NCBI GenBank assembly: GCA_025506515.1
Contig: CM046452.1
Coordinates: 46,937,168-47,001,167 of the forward strand
DNA: 64,000 nucleotides
Direction of reading: 5' to 3'
Source: Flaveria trinervia
Lineage: Eukaryota > Streptophyta > Magnoliopsida > Asterales > Asteraceae
In this document: one piece after another, positions 44,335-57,138 of the stretch
How positions within the stretch are numbered: position 1 is the first letter of the stretch
Layout of the letters: the number at the start of each line of letters is the position of its first letter
Made by a program: the position numbers and the translations under genes
Notes under the pieces: model-generated
The model's database searches: none
What the model was told of the DNA's origin: nothing
The model's input: the letters and a program-made list of their open reading frames with translations, nothing else

Positions 44335-46171
44335 GTTAGTATACTATATATGGTTGTCATCTTCTCTAATATATGTGCAAAAGTTGCATGTATTTTTACA
44401 TGTCATTATTTCATTGCAATAAAAGAAGAAAAAAAGTGCTGAAAACACTTTAGAATAATTGTGTGTCATCTTTCAATGTAATTTTATTTTCTTTTGAATC
44501 CTAAGCGTATTAACTTAGTTTAGAGAGAAAACTCATAAAATAGTAAACACGTTTTAAAAATGTTTCAATTATATCACTTGTATTTAAATTTGTCACAATT
44601 AGGTTACAAATATTTTTATTTGTTCCAATCAGATCACTAAAATTTTAGGAGTGTTACAATTAGATTACTAAAAATTAATTTTTTAAATATATCAAAAATT
44701 TATTATAAATATTATTATTTTTTAAAAAATTTAACCTTTTTAAAAATATTTTACAATTTATGAATAACTTAAAGAGATGACAAACCTACTATTCACGTTA
44801 AATATGTAGAATTAAAACATTCAAGTAAACCTTAGTAACCTGATTCAAACAAAAAAATCATAAGTCACCTAATTAAAACAATCCTCAAATTTGATTCATA
44901 TTTTATAAAATTATCCCTAGTTTAGATCACAAAATTAAACAAAAGCCCTAAAACCCCAAGGCGTAGCCTCTCTTTTACAACAATAAAATGATGACACACA
45001 ATAAAACATGTCATCATTTCCCGAGGTTTTAGAAAAGATGATATTTTTTATGATGCAAACGTTAAATGTCGTAAAATCAATTTGTGTTATAATTTGTGTC
45101 ATCACAGGCCGGTGGTTACTTGTTTTAAAATAACATGTTAAGAGATTAATTCTTATTTTAAATTATTTTTATCACTGTTTTGAATCCCGAACTAACATGA
45201 TAATCGATTAATAGCGAAGCAACGTTTACAAATTATGTACTTTCTAGTGGCACCAGCCTTTATTATTTTTTATGACATAAATAGTTTGATCATGCAATTT
45301 CTTAATTTATACCCCCGTATATTTAACAACTAGAATATTTTAGAATAACTTCTTCAATCGTAAATTTAAACCTCAAGTTCCACAATTAATGGTTTGTCAT
45401 TGGTTTGTAAGATGCGCCCAAATTATATTTTAAAGTTTTCATTTAATATTCGCAATGCTATATTAATTGACACATTAATTAAAAGCTTACACCATAGCTA
45501 AGGTAACAAACAAACAAACATATCTAGTAAACTCACATAGGAAGTCAAGTCTAAAGATGATAAAATGAGGATGAACCTTGCCTCTATCTCGAGAGATAGA
45601 GAAACTGCTCAAAACACTTCACCAAAACCAAAAAAACATTTACGGAGAAGTAAACAAATAAGCAAGTATGATGTTTTTATCAAGTAAAACTTTGACAAGT
45701 GGTCTCGTTGCATGTGGCCTACAACTTTAAGATCCAAAGACCGCGTATACGTACATCTATCCTTCAATTATAAGTAATCAACAGCTATTTGATCATCTTT
45801 CATATGGTTTGAACTTTCTTGCCACTATCGACTCTTGCTAATTAAGGAACCAGGTGATTTGCGAAGGAGGTGGGGTCAAAAAGAGAAGATGGCCAAAAGA
45901 GATGATTAAATAAAGCCAATTATTGTTTAAAAGCAAACTTTTTGGTCGATTTTGTAATTGCATTTTGGATGGGTTATTGCGTTTGGATTGAGTAGTCATT
46001 TGGCACTGAAACCATTGTTTCCATTTGCGGACAAACACACATTTTAACCCATATTGTGGTTGAAAAGTTTTTGCATATGCAAAGATGTTTCATGCTTATC
46101 CATATTCCATGCAGATTCTTGACGAGCAAACAAACACATCTTTTTAATCATAAGTCTTAACATTAGGCTGA

Positions 46172-46194
46172 TGAATATATATATATATATATAT
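46172..46194. repeat. (AT)n microsatellite
   Basis: About eleven AT units in AT-rich spacer. Confidence 0.9.
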
Positions 46195-46769
46195 AAAGTG
46201 TCTTTTCTTATGAAAAGGTGATGTAAAAGGTAGTATTAGTGCCTTTACATGTTTATTTTTTTAATTAAACTTTAGATGGAATAATATGATATACGTTATA
46301 ATCTTTTCTAGGATATCAAATAATTATTATTATTATAATTTTACTATCATGACTCATGAGTTAAAGGTAATTACTTGCTTATTTAGTTATTTTCACGTCA
46401 GTGACTCTTTGATGTATATTGATTATTTTAAAAACAAATACCTCTAACTATTATTAGTAAGATTTAAAAAGCATTTCGCTTTTGAAGTATTAAAAAGGTA
46501 AAATACTATAAATATTACTACCAGTAAGATTTAAAAATAGCTCGGTTTTTATTATCAAAATTTAATTTCGTAATCCAAAAAAATTATACCCAATAAGAGG
46601 CACGATCGTACCACAAGAGGAACAACCATGCATGATTAGTCATGACCCTGCCAAACGTTAAGCCTACATCTAAGTTGTCACATGGCACGAGACAATGACA
46701 TGTGCCCACGTCGATTGTCGTGCGTCCCATACATCGCTCAACACAACCATGCATGTCAATGCATGATCG

Positions 46770-46841
46770 TGCTATTTAGGCAGTGCAAAACCATGCTATT
46801 TAGATGGTGCACAACTGTGCTATTTAGGCAGTGCATAATCG
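46770..46841 (+). repeat. 24-bp minisatellite, three copies
   Basis: Three copies of TGCTATTTAGGCAGTGCA plus six bases, starting at 46770, 46794 and 46818, with a few substitutions in the middle one (GATGGTGCACAACTG). Confidence 0.9.
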
Positions 46842-47101
46842 TGTTTGGAGGCATACAATCATTGCTTATGTGGACCCTACCTTTATAAGACTTAAAAATT
46901 AAATTACACAAATAGTCCATGTGGTTTAGTAGAAATCACATGTTTGGGTATTAACGTTTGTTTAGTAACATGTGAGACTTTAGGTTTATATTTTGTAATA
47001 ATAATTCCATGTGCTAAGCACTTATGGACATTGTTATTCATTTCTAAATAATATTGAGTTAATTACACATATGATCTTTGTAGGTTGTGAAGAGTAACAA
47101 G

Positions 47102-47582
47102 TTCTAAATCAATATTTCAGATTCAATGAGTTTGGATCTTAGAATTCATCATGTTTATGACCTAAAAATCAAAATTAAGATAGATGTATGTGTGTGAATC
47201 AATAAACATAGAGATGGATAATGATAATGAGTAGATGATTTCATTGATGTTTGATGAACAAGTTACAATAAAAAATCAAATACAAAGATGGATGAAAATC
47301 AAACGCACCCAAAGGAGAAGATTTCTCCTTGGGTAGTGATTTACATCATGAGAAACATACACACAAGAACCACACTTACAAAAATGCACTAGTTGGTCTA
47401 TTTATACTAATATTACATCATGACCCAATTTTGACTTTTTATTTTGTCTTGATGTTGACTTTCTCTTGTATTTGTTTTCTTATGTTTATCAACTTGGTCT
47501 CTAAACTTGTACGATGAGATCTTCAGTCGGTTGTGATTATCATTTGGTAAGCTTCAGTTTATTACATTGTTGAAGCCCAATA
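47102..47582 (-). mobile_element. 3' LTR of the non-autonomous element
   Basis: 481 bp; matches 49624-50099 with scattered substitutions. Adjacent to the left ACAAG duplication. Confidence 0.9.
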
Positions 47583-48059
47583 ATACTTCCCTAAACTGAT
47601 GCTTGCCAAACTTTGATCTTGAATATCTTCTCTGTCACATGTCTTCTAGATCAACTAATGTTCTAATTTAATTCATTAATGTTCTCTCCCTTAGATTAAT
47701 CTTCTCCTAATATATTTCTGAAAAAGGTTAGAATCTTTTGAGAATACTTCTTGGTATTGAATATGGGTTGTATCACTCTTGGATTATAGTTCATATCACA
47801 ACTCAAGGATTAGAATGTATTAGGCATATGGTAAGGCTTTGAACTTCAATAAACTGCATCAAGAACATGAACCAATGTTGAACACATTTCCACTCTTTTA
47901 AAATAACTTAATAGATGACATTCTTTAGATAATGAGTCTTCCCCTAACTATCCGCTCAATAGTCAGATACGAGTGCAAAACATCATCAATGAATGTGAGC
48001 CCAAGTATTTCAGAAAGGGCATCCGATAGTTGTATAAGTCCCTAGATGAATATATGAAA

Positions 48060-49165
48060 AAGTGACCAAAGTTGATTTATATACTTTATTTGGTTTCATG
48101 AACAAAATGGACGTGCCTGTTGGTTGCATTCGTCCGTATTCATAATATTGTTATTTTCTTGTTGTTGTTCCCATCTGTTCATCTGTATTTCTTTGTTTTT
48201 CTTTGTATTTAAATGATATTCATCCGTATTTGTTTGGTCAATCTTATGCATCCGCATTTGTGATCATGCATCCATATTTGTGATCATGCATCCGTATTTG
48301 TGACATGCATCCGTATTTGTTGACAAGGATCCACATTTGTGGAAGCACATCCGCATTTCCTTATAAGTCATCCGCATTTCCTTATAAGGCATCTGCATTT
48401 CCTTGTAAGTCATCCGTATTTCCTTATAATTCATTCGCATTTCCTTGTAAGTCATCCGTATTTGTGACTAATTCATCCGCATTTGTGATTAACTCATCCG
48501 CATTTGTTCAAGCTACATAAGCATTTGTTCAAGTTCATCCGCATTTGATCAAGCTTCATCCGTATTTTTTCTAGCTCATCAGCATTTGTTTTATGACTTG
48601 AACAAAATTTGATTTCATACTTTATTTGGTTTCATGAACAAAATAGACGTGCCTGTTGGTTGCATTCGTATGTATTCATAATATTGTTCGTTTCTTGTTG
48701 TTGTTCCCATGTGTTCATCTGTATTTCTTTGTTTTTCTTTGTATTTGAATGATGTTCATCCGCATTTGTTTGTTCAATCTTATGCATCCGCATTTATGAT
48801 CATGCATCCGTATTTTTGACATGCATCCGTATTTTTGACATGCATCCGTATTTGTTGACAAGGATCCATATTTGTGGATAGCACATCCGCATTTCCTTAT
48901 AATTCATCCACAATTCCTTATAAGGCATCCGCATTTCCTTGTAAGGCATCCGCATTTCCTTGTAAGTCATTCGGATTTCCTTATAAGTCATCCGCATTTC
49001 CTTGTAAGTCATCCGTATTTTCATCCGCATTTGTGATTAACTCATCCGCATTTGTTCAAGCTACATAAGCATTTGTTCAAGTTCATCCGCATTTGATCAA
49101 GCATCATCCGCATTTTTTCTAGCTCATTAGCATTTGTTTTGTGACTTGAACAGAATTTGATTTCA
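48060..49165 (-). repeat. Duplicated block with 21-bp CATCCGCATTTCCTTATAAGT arrays
   Basis: Two direct copies (about 48070-48600 and 48605-49165), each beginning ATACTTTATTTGGTTTCATG and GACGTGCCTGTTGGTTGCAT, contain a run of about 20-21-bp units whose best part (48345-48475 and 48885-49020) has a strict 21-bp period. On the minus (element-sense) strand this reads as seven-residue repeats of the type MTYKEMR, open for about 60-75 codons in each copy. Flanking looser units are CATCCGCATTTGTGATCATG-like. Confidence 0.85.
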
Positions 49166-49607
49166 TACTACAGTACAGGTCGAGCAATTAGCAATAGCTT
49201 CTATCTCTTTATCTTATCTTCGTTTTTTATGATAATCATATTCAACTGCATCAAATTTTGAAGGAATAATCCAGGGAATGATTATATTTCTTCAAATCGT
49301 ACCATATTAGAACATATATGATGATTTTTCTTCTTGATTTTATGATGAACATATGGGTTTTCTTCATTTTTGATGATCATCTTATTTAATTGCGTCGAAT
49401 TTTGAAGCAATAACCATGAACATGTTTACAATTTTTCAAATCGTATCAAGTTTGAACAGATCTTGTTGTTTTTCTTTTGTGTTTTATGATGAACAGATGG
49501 GGTTTCAATGAACAATGACCTTTTTCTTCATTTTTCCTGTGTTCTTTGTTCCTGACATCATTAAAGTTGAAATTCAGATATGAAACTAGATAAATCCAGC
49601 AACCAAC

Positions 49608-49620
49608 AACTCTGATACCA
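49608..49620 (-). promoter_or_regulatory. Primer-binding site of the non-autonomous element
   Basis: Minus strand TGGTATCAGAGTT, complementary to initiator methionine tRNA, three bases inside the 5' LTR. Confidence 0.85.
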
Positions 49621-49623
49621 TTT

Positions 49624-50099
49624 TGCTAAATCAATATTTCAGATTCAATGAGCTTGGATCTTAGGATTCATCATGTTCATGACCTAGAAATCAAAATTAA
49701 GATGGGTGTATGTGTGTGAATCAAAAAACAAAAAGATGGATAATGATAATAAGTAGATGATTTCATTGATGTTTAATGAACAAGTTACAATGGAAAATCA
49801 AATACAAAGATGGATGAATATCAAACCCACCCAAAGGAGAAGATTTCTCCTTGGGTGGTAATTTACACCATGAGAAACACACACAAGAACCACTTGCAAA
49901 AATGACTAGTGGATCTATTTATACTAATATTACATCATGACTTAATTTTGACTTTTCATTTTGTCTTGATGTTGACTTTGTCTTGTATTTGTTTTCTTTT
50001 GTTTATCAACTTGGTCTCTGAACTTGTACAATGAGATTTTCAGTCGGCTATGATTATCATTTGGTAAGTTTCAATTTATTACATTGTTGAACCCTAACA
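49624..50099 (-). mobile_element. 5' LTR of the non-autonomous element
   Basis: 476 bp; minus-strand start TGTTAGGGTTCAAC and end GATTTAGCA, followed by the PBS. Confidence 0.9.
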
Positions 50100-50672
50100 A
50101 CAAGTCAATTACATAGATGGTTTTTGTAGTTTAGGGTGAGGTTGCTAAAGAATCAAGCTGAAAGGGAGGGTGTCGAGGTGATGTATCGTTGGAGTACCAA
50201 GCTTGTGTATTTGTTGCGGTGTTGTGAGCACAGAAAGGTGGTAAATAGTTCAGATTTGTTTGAGTTAACAAGCTATAAAACAATTCATAAAAAAACAAGT
50301 AGAATAAATTACATAAATAGGACTCAATGTAAAATGACTGATATTTCCTTCAACTAGATAGAATATTTAATATTTTTTAATGTTAGTACTCAAACTCGTT
50401 ACAAAGTATAACATAGTACCTAAACATGTTATTTTGCGTAAAACACAAGTACCATTTATTCAAATCACTCAAACGTAATTTAGAAATTGACAACAATACC
50501 CTCACATGTTTAGCACGCGAGTATTTTGTTATAAAAAGTTAACACGTGTTAATCCTAAATCCTTAGGATGTTACAAACTTTAAACATCAAGTTTCATAGT
50601 TATTACAAAAAAGTTAATATCTAACCATCAATTTCTACTAAACCAGATGGGCTATTTGTGTAATTAACTCAA

Positions 50673-53600
50673 AATAAAAGGTTAGGTCTTGAACAAATAA
50701 CATAATTCTCTTTCGTAAAAAAATTGTAGTACGGGGACATTTTTATTCTAGTAGCGTTTAGACTCAATATTCAGACGTGGTCTAACTACAGGATGCTAAG
50801 AGACTATGAGATAATAGTTGTTTATCCTAAGCCTATATAGTTGTGATACTAGAACCAAGTAATAAAGTCGATAATGATCATAATTAAAATTATCTTCGAC
50901 TTCATGATTAAGATGTCGATTCACATATATGAAAATTAAGTTATACACATTGATAACTGTACCGGTATAGTCAAAGATCTTGATAGATATGTGTAAGATT
51001 AAATAGGGGCCTTAGCATGTGTAAGACTAAGGCAGTGCCTTAATAATTTATGAAATGTAAAACTAAGATGGCAATATAATTGCAAATGTTTATATATGTA
51101 AATGAGCTCACATATATTAAAGACATGTTGAGAATGTTTGATAAGGATCAATGGATTAAATCACCAATGTTTCACTATGTTGTGTGTATTTAAACATGTG
51201 TCTCAATTATCTATAAGGAGCTATAAAGGAAACCAATTAAGACTCCAAAGAGGAAATCATAGTAAGAATTGTATTCATAGATCCATTTGTGCCTTGGTAG
51301 TTTGGTTGTAATAATTGTTTATTTGAACTGAAATTTTACTTTTGATAGCTAGGCATATATCAATCGGTCATTTTTGTCAACCCCAACTGTATTTTGTAAT
51401 GAATTGGAAACAGAAGAATTAATTTTATATCCTATTATTGATTTAAATCCTCAAAACATTCACTACACAAACATAGAATCCCTCCCACCCGATGCCACCA
51501 CCCCTAAACATGAACCTATGTATCGTGTTAGGATTGGCGTACGAACTATAGTGACACTTAGAAAATCAGTATGATATGGTGGCACTATAAGAATCCAACA
51601 AAAGAAGGAACAAACTATGAATGCAAAATAGGAGTAAAGATATAGATATGAAATACTCGACAAGCAAAGAGAGGAAAAACAAGGGAGCTGGCATTCTAGA
51701 AAATTGTCTCTAAATAGATGTGGTCAAATAGTAAGGAAAGTGGTTGAGGTTAAATAGTAAGAGGTGTGTTTTGGCCATACTTTATATTACAATAAGGTAT
51801 GTATTAATATATGAAATGTGAAAATATATTAGTGGTTAATCCAAAGACCTTTTAATTTTAGAAAAAAATTAGTATTAGAGTAGCGAATAATTTGAACAAA
51901 CCACTAAGCGAATAATCATATTTAGATATAACTCTAGTCCATCAATGAGAAAACCTATCTCCATAAGCCATATAATATAAATAAAGACAGTGGCAGAGCT
52001 TGAACATATCCGTAAAGGGGGCGGTGACAAAATTAATTTATTTTAAAGGGGGCGAACTCGAGTTTTATATAAAAATTTACATTACCGGACTAAAATTTAA
52101 CACTACCGACGAAAAAAAGAGGGAGGCGACGCCGACCCCCCCCCCCCCTTTTATATAAAAACAAAGTATTTAAATTTCAACACCATCAATTCCAATAAAC
52201 TCTAACAAAAATTTGCCTTTGTCATTTTTAGCTTTGAAAGACCCAACGGTTACCATATTGGCTAATATAAAAAGTTTCATGGATTAACGATTGTTTCAAT
52301 TTCTATTAATAGAGATATTTAACGGAATTGTCTGTCACTAATGATACCACCCATAAACAATTGATAAACATAAAGGAAATCTGATCAAAGTCTTATCCTC
52401 AAATGTACTGACGGATTAACAACAACATATCCTTCAGAAACTCGTTCAAAAAAATTAAACAGGAATCTCATCTGAACATTGTGAGTGTGAATTTTTTATT
52501 TTATTTTATTGACTGATCACTGATATAATCCACCAAATTGAAAAAAAGTAAAAGCGTAGATTATGATGGATCTCATCAGTAATTCTTTGTTGGCGTTGTT
52601 TGTCAATAATAATTTGTTAATGATGCTCATTTGTTTACTAATGGAACAATTCATGATATATAAAAAACGATGAGAAGGAATTTCACTGAATTAATAAGAC
52701 TATTACAAATAACATCTAGCTTCTCTAAACTCTCATAGACCATACGTCCAACACATCCAACTAAAATCATCCATCATGTCCTGCTTGTGTGGCGTTACTT
52801 AAAGAACACATTTTTGTACCGATCCAACATCATTTGAACTCAAAGTTATAGATGCATTATTATTGTTGACAGTAAAGCCATGATATGGATCATGAAGTGT
52901 GCTTTGCAGACATTACAAACACTTACATCATCCTTGGCAAAAATCACGGACAATATCAACATAGTAGAAAACAAGCTTGATTAGTATCATACATTCAAAA
53001 ATACCTTTAAACAAGTTGTTGATACTATTAGATTGAATTAATCAAATCATAAAAGTAAATGTGTTCCTTTCAACTAGTTTTTATGGTTATTTGATGAGCC
53101 TCTAAGGGGAGATGGTGTCTTGACCAGGGGAGGGTGGGGAAAACCCGGCCCGAGATGGGAATACCACCTCAAAACCTCATGATCCCGAAGACAGCTAATC
53201 TTGGTGAAAATTTACCGGGCACAACCGCCTAATTAATTATTCGTGTGATTGTTGCTATATTGTCAAGAGATCATTATCTCATTTAAAGAAAATAAACACA
53301 TAAATAATACTCAAACCTATTCTTTTAGAATAGGATATACCCTCACGTTATGATCACACACATAATCCACAACAACATTCGAGCGTATCTTATCAAGCCT
53401 TTGTAACAATTGTTTTAATCAAACCAAACGAACCTCTAGTTTTATTTTATTATTATTATTTTTCTACGTATTTGTTAAAGTTTAATGTGAAATATGAAAT
53501 ACAAATACAAATTAAGAAAATAAATTAATTTGAAAAAAATGAGAGGAACAAGGATAAAGGGGACAACACCCTATAAAACGAGAAAGCTCTAGAAAAAACT

Positions 53601-54145
53601 AAAATTATAAAAATAACAATTAATATAACGTTGGTGTATCACCCGATAAAAAAGAAATTACTAACAGTGTTATAAGTAGAAGTGAGAATCCAATATTTCC
53701 TGTGTTGAATAAAATGCATATAAAAAACAAAACTAGAGTAACCAAACAAATAAATGTCAACCCAATAAACAATTAGTGGTTATTTTAGTTTTATTCTTGT
53801 AATGTAACGAAATGAAAACAATAAAAGAGATATATGACGTGTCCATTTATAACTACGTCATTCAATATTATTGTGACAAATATATTATTCGAGAGTAGCT
53901 TTTTTTAATAGAAAAAGGGATTTATTAGAAAAACATGTTTGTAAGAAAATCCTAACCAACACACAACATAGATCATTACATGACTTAGGTTTTTTAACCA
54001 ATTGACATAAGATACATTCGTATTTTTATTCCTTCTACAAAACCATAAATACGAGAAATGACAACCGAATCGAAAATAAAATCATCTTTTAAGTTATAAG
54101 CCTTCAAACTTGCTTGGTTCCTAGCTTTTCATATGACCCACCAAA
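50673..54145. other. AT-rich spacer
   Basis: No gene is supported; short frames at 51374-51574 (+) and 51463-51663 (-) overlap and have no motifs. Near 51990-52148 a GC-richer patch (GTGGCAGAGCTTGA, two GGGGGCG phrases, then a C13 run at 52136-52148) resembles repeats dispersed in plant genomes. At 53100-53230 a second GC-richer patch (GGGGAGGGTGGGG, AAAACCCGGCCCGAGATGGG) is unassigned. Confidence 0.5.
52136..52148 (+). repeat. C13 homopolymer
   Basis: Uninterrupted C run; likely length-unstable. Confidence 0.9.
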
Positions 54146-54149
54146 GTGT

Positions 54150-54182
54150 TGTCATATGTGTATGTGTGTGTATGTGTGTGTA

Positions 54183-54213
<31 letters not shown>

Positions 54214-54232
54214 ATGTGTATGTATGTGTACA
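54150..54232. repeat. TG/TATG microsatellite
   Basis: Compound array of GTGTGTATGTGTGTG, GTATGTGTATG and TATGTATG units, followed by an (AT)n tract at about 54248-54262. Confidence 0.9.
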
Positions 54233-54346
54233 TATTACATAAACACACATATATATATATATTATTCATTAACTTTTTTGTTGAATGCTAACAAATAAAC
54301 TTTGTGTTTTCGCATAGGGCATATGTAGTACTTGACTTGCCTCTCG

Positions 54347-54408
54347 CTTAACGTAGGTTTTGCAGGGGGCCTAGATCCTTAACGTAGGTTTTGCGGAGGG
54401 CCTAGATC
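54347..54408 (+). repeat. Two tandem copies of a 31-bp unit
   Basis: CTTAACGTAGGTTTTGCAG followed by GGGGCCTAGATC, starting at 54347 and 54378, differing by two substitutions. Confidence 0.9.
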
Positions 54409-56422
54409 ACGAAGCGATCTGGATTGTGTACGTAGTCTTACTCTGCATTTTTATGTAAATGACTTTTTCTCATAGCTAAAACTTATAACCTCAAGTTTAT
54501 AAAATATTAATTTTACTGGTTGCTTTAACACTGGCTTTTTTTTATCTTTTTTAATATCTAACATATAATATTATTACTATCCAAGGAAAAGAAGCACTGA
54601 ATCCATGGAGGCATAAAGAGACTTTATTAAATTTTGTATATTAATGGGCCAAGAGAAGTATCTAATTGAAGAAGCTAGTAATATTTCAGTCTTTTCTTTT
54701 TCTTAATATTTAAGTTATATGTATAAATGAAAATAGATGCTAGACTTGCTAAAAGCAAATCTTTGTAATGGCTAATTTTATCATTCCATTAGTAGATTTT
54801 AGTCACTTGACTTTCATTATTAAAAGTTTATCACGACGGTATCAAATACATATGATACTGGATCAAATACATAAATATAAGTATATAGCCTACATCATTT
54901 GTAGTGTTTGTATAAGAAAGTAAAAAAGAGAACTATGATCCTTTTTAGGTAGTATGGCTATATGTTATAAGTGAAGCCATATTGATGTATCTGCTTTTGC
55001 TCCCATATCAAACTTTAATGCTCATTAACATCTTTTTGATAGAGGTTAACTCACATTATTTGTTTTACATATGTGTAGTAATTTGGTTTTCTTGATATTG
55101 TAACAACCCCTTACTTAACTACCTATATGTAGTGTAAAGAGTAAACCAAAGTAGTAGACGCTATAACTATTTTGGACTAGAAACTACAAACCTTTACATA
55201 CTTACAAAGTCACATATATTAATATCACCCCTTGATTCCTTCCACCATTAATTAGTTTCTTTAGAGCAGTTTCTCCCCAACTATTACACCGAAAATTCAT
55301 TAATGTATTCAAATAGTCTAAGCACGTAACATGAGAAAATGTAATGCCCCGTAGGACACAAGCTTCACATGCATCAAGTCCACTCTTTCTCATCCACCAA
55401 ATCTTCGGTCATTATGTGTTTCCTGAAAAGTGAAAAATGAAATTATCATCCTCTTGTTGAGTGTAATAGGTGGCATGTGTCACTTGTGTAATTTATCAAA
55501 TGTGTCCACTTGATGGTAGTTGGCATCTAAGTCGTTCTTCACATTGTCTTCTTAAGAGCATTCTTAAGGCATCCTTTATCAGCACCCCGATCCTCAAATT
55601 TTACCAAAAGTCACCCAAATATCCATTTTTTTTATCAAAGTGGATGTGAGTATGAGAAATAGAATAATATTAAAGAAAATAAGTAAGTGTTTTTTAGTTG
55701 AGATAGATATTCGTATAGAGAATAAGATGTGAGAGATTTTAGAAAAATAATAAAAAATTTACAATATATATTTTATTTTGTAAATTATAATAATGAAGAT
55801 CAAAAACGTACTTTGAATGCTCTGAGTAAACTCGATTGTTTAAGATCAAATACTAAACATACTGTTATTTGTGTAATTGACACATGTAAGGATTAGATAT
55901 GATGGTTGATATATAAAATAAAGTTTCTATATTTCTTGGTGGAACAATAGGTATAATAAGTTATAAAGTATTAAATATATGAAATTCTAATAAGATGAAA
56001 AATAGGTATAACGATAACATAATCAATATATAACCTAGAGAACACGAAAACGTAGATGTTACGTGAGTTGTGTCATGTGTTACCATGATTCCTCTTTAAA
56101 AGAATATGCTTGAATAAAAAGTAAAAATAATTCACAAATAAGACTTAACGTAATTTAATAACTACCCAATAACTAACAAAAACCAACTAACATGAGAGAA
56201 ACAAGTTTGTGAATTTCAAATTATGGCTAACGTTATAAATATAACATGTGATAAAGACCATCGAACGTAATTGTCAAACTTACTACAACTTGTGTTTATT
56301 AGAGATCCCAATCATTTAATTTACATAATTTTTTATTCTCTTTTCTTGTAATCATATTATGTATAACAAAAAGGAATATCATGTATAGTTTCATAGTAAG
56401 TAAGTTTGATGGTTCATATAAC
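54409..56422. other. AT-rich spacer with possible LTR edge
   Basis: No gene is supported. TGTAACAACCCC at about 55100 looks like the complement of an LTR end (GGGGTTGTTACA) and the minus-strand frame 55393-55202 could be LTR sequence, but no partner end or target duplication was found. The rest is AT-rich without motifs. Confidence 0.4.
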
Positions 56423-57096
56423 CTATGAAATAGCCACCCAACAACAAGGCTCCCAGTTAGAGCATATTCCTTTATCGCCATTCTCATCTTCATTGCACCT
56501 TCTTAGCCTTTGAAATTTCTCAATCACCTCATTCTCATGGCTTCCCATATTCAGACCGCCATTTTCGCCCTTCAAACATGTCAACCGGAGCCGCCCATGG
56601 CTCCTTTCAACTTGTAAACAACTCTTCTCCAAACTCGTCTCTATAGCTTCGATAACCACCTCCCTCCTATACGATGAGGCCTAACTTGAAACAGTTTTGG
56701 CCCACTCATAGTCATCAATGGAGGTGGAAAGCTTGGTGAGAACACCTTCTTCGACTCCATATGATCATCTCTTCGACTCTTTGTCACTGGTAAACTTGAT
56801 GTTGGGACGGAATAAATGGCCCCATTATCGCTCATGTCACTGCCCGTTTCGCTACCTAAGCTTTCGGTGCAAAGCTCAAGGCTTTTTGGGCTTAGTTTCA
56901 AAGACTTTTGGTTGTAAAGATGTGAGTGTGTTTCTATGTTGAAACACTCATCAATTGGCTTATGGGATGGAGAATGGAGAGCACTCCAATCTGCAAAGAA
57001 TGATGTTTGATTGTAAGATAGTTTGAGTGTCATTGTGGTTGCCTCTATGACATGAGGGGAATCTAAGGAAGATTGTGGGCAGATGATTGTAGACAT
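56423..57096 (-). pseudogene. FAF: FANTASTIC FOUR (FAF)-type protein gene with a frameshift
   Basis: Two overlapping minus-strand frames, 57096-56641 and 56659-56423, form one FAF-like protein of about 225 residues. N-terminal PQSSLDSPHVIEATTMTLKL matches the family start; a Ser-rich variable region follows. The FAF domain begins SFPPPLMTM (residues 122-130), runs through FQVRPHRIGGR (136-146), then jumps frame to VVIEAIETSLEKSCLQVERS and SHGRLRLTCLKGE, and the protein ends NWEPCCWVAIS, a family-like C-terminus. One base appears missing at about 56655-56662. FAF proteins act in shoot meristem size control in Arabidopsis (CLV/WUS pathway). A TATA box is present and no other lesion is visible, so this may be a recent pseudogene or a sequence error. 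No intron, as usual for the family. Confidence 0.82.
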
Positions 57097-57138
57097 GTTT
57101 GAGGATGAGGGATAAGAGGGTTAGAGAGAGTTGGGTGG

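Larger units (their letters stand above)
43292..46769. other. AT-rich spacer with minor repeats
   Basis: No gene is supported. Small frames at 43563-43754 (+) and 45838-46038 (-) have no recognisable domains. It contains a 49-bp tandem duplication (43485-43575), a Helitron-like 3' end (44310-44334) and an (AT)n tract (46172-46194). The part just after 43291 should include the continuation of the C3 LTR, too diverged to recognise. Confidence 0.5.
47102..50099 (-). mobile_element. Non-autonomous LTR retrotransposon with 21-bp repeat arrays
   Basis: LTRs at 47102-47582 and 49624-50099, target duplication ACAAG (47097-47101 and 50100-50104). The PBS is the complement of AACTCTGATACCA at 49608-49620 (TGGTATCAGAGTT on the minus strand), which fixes the orientation. 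A pyrimidine run next to 47582 could be the complement of the PPT. The 2.0-kb internal region has no gag or pol; it is mainly two tandem copies of a block of about 540 bp, each with an array of 21-bp units. It depends on another element for mobility. Confidence 0.88.
46899..50672. mobile_element. Long-inverted-repeat element interrupted by an LTR element
   Basis: The left arm (about 46899-47065: AATTACACAAATAGTCC, GGTTTAGTAGAAAT, TATTAACGTTT, GTGCTAAGCAC) is the inverted counterpart of about 50475-50672 (on the minus strand GAGTTAATTACACAAATAGC, GGTTTAGTAGAAATTGATGG, GTGCTAAACATG). Without the LTR element the unit is about 0.8 kb. The TTAATTACA...ATAG phrase is common at the ends of eudicot Mutator-like or related non-autonomous elements. 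No transposase is seen; target duplications were not identified. Confidence 0.5.

Noticed and set aside
48185..49140. CRISPR-like appearance of regular repeats
   Set aside because: Units are contiguous 20-21-bp tandem repeats without unique spacers, in an LTR element of a plant genome.
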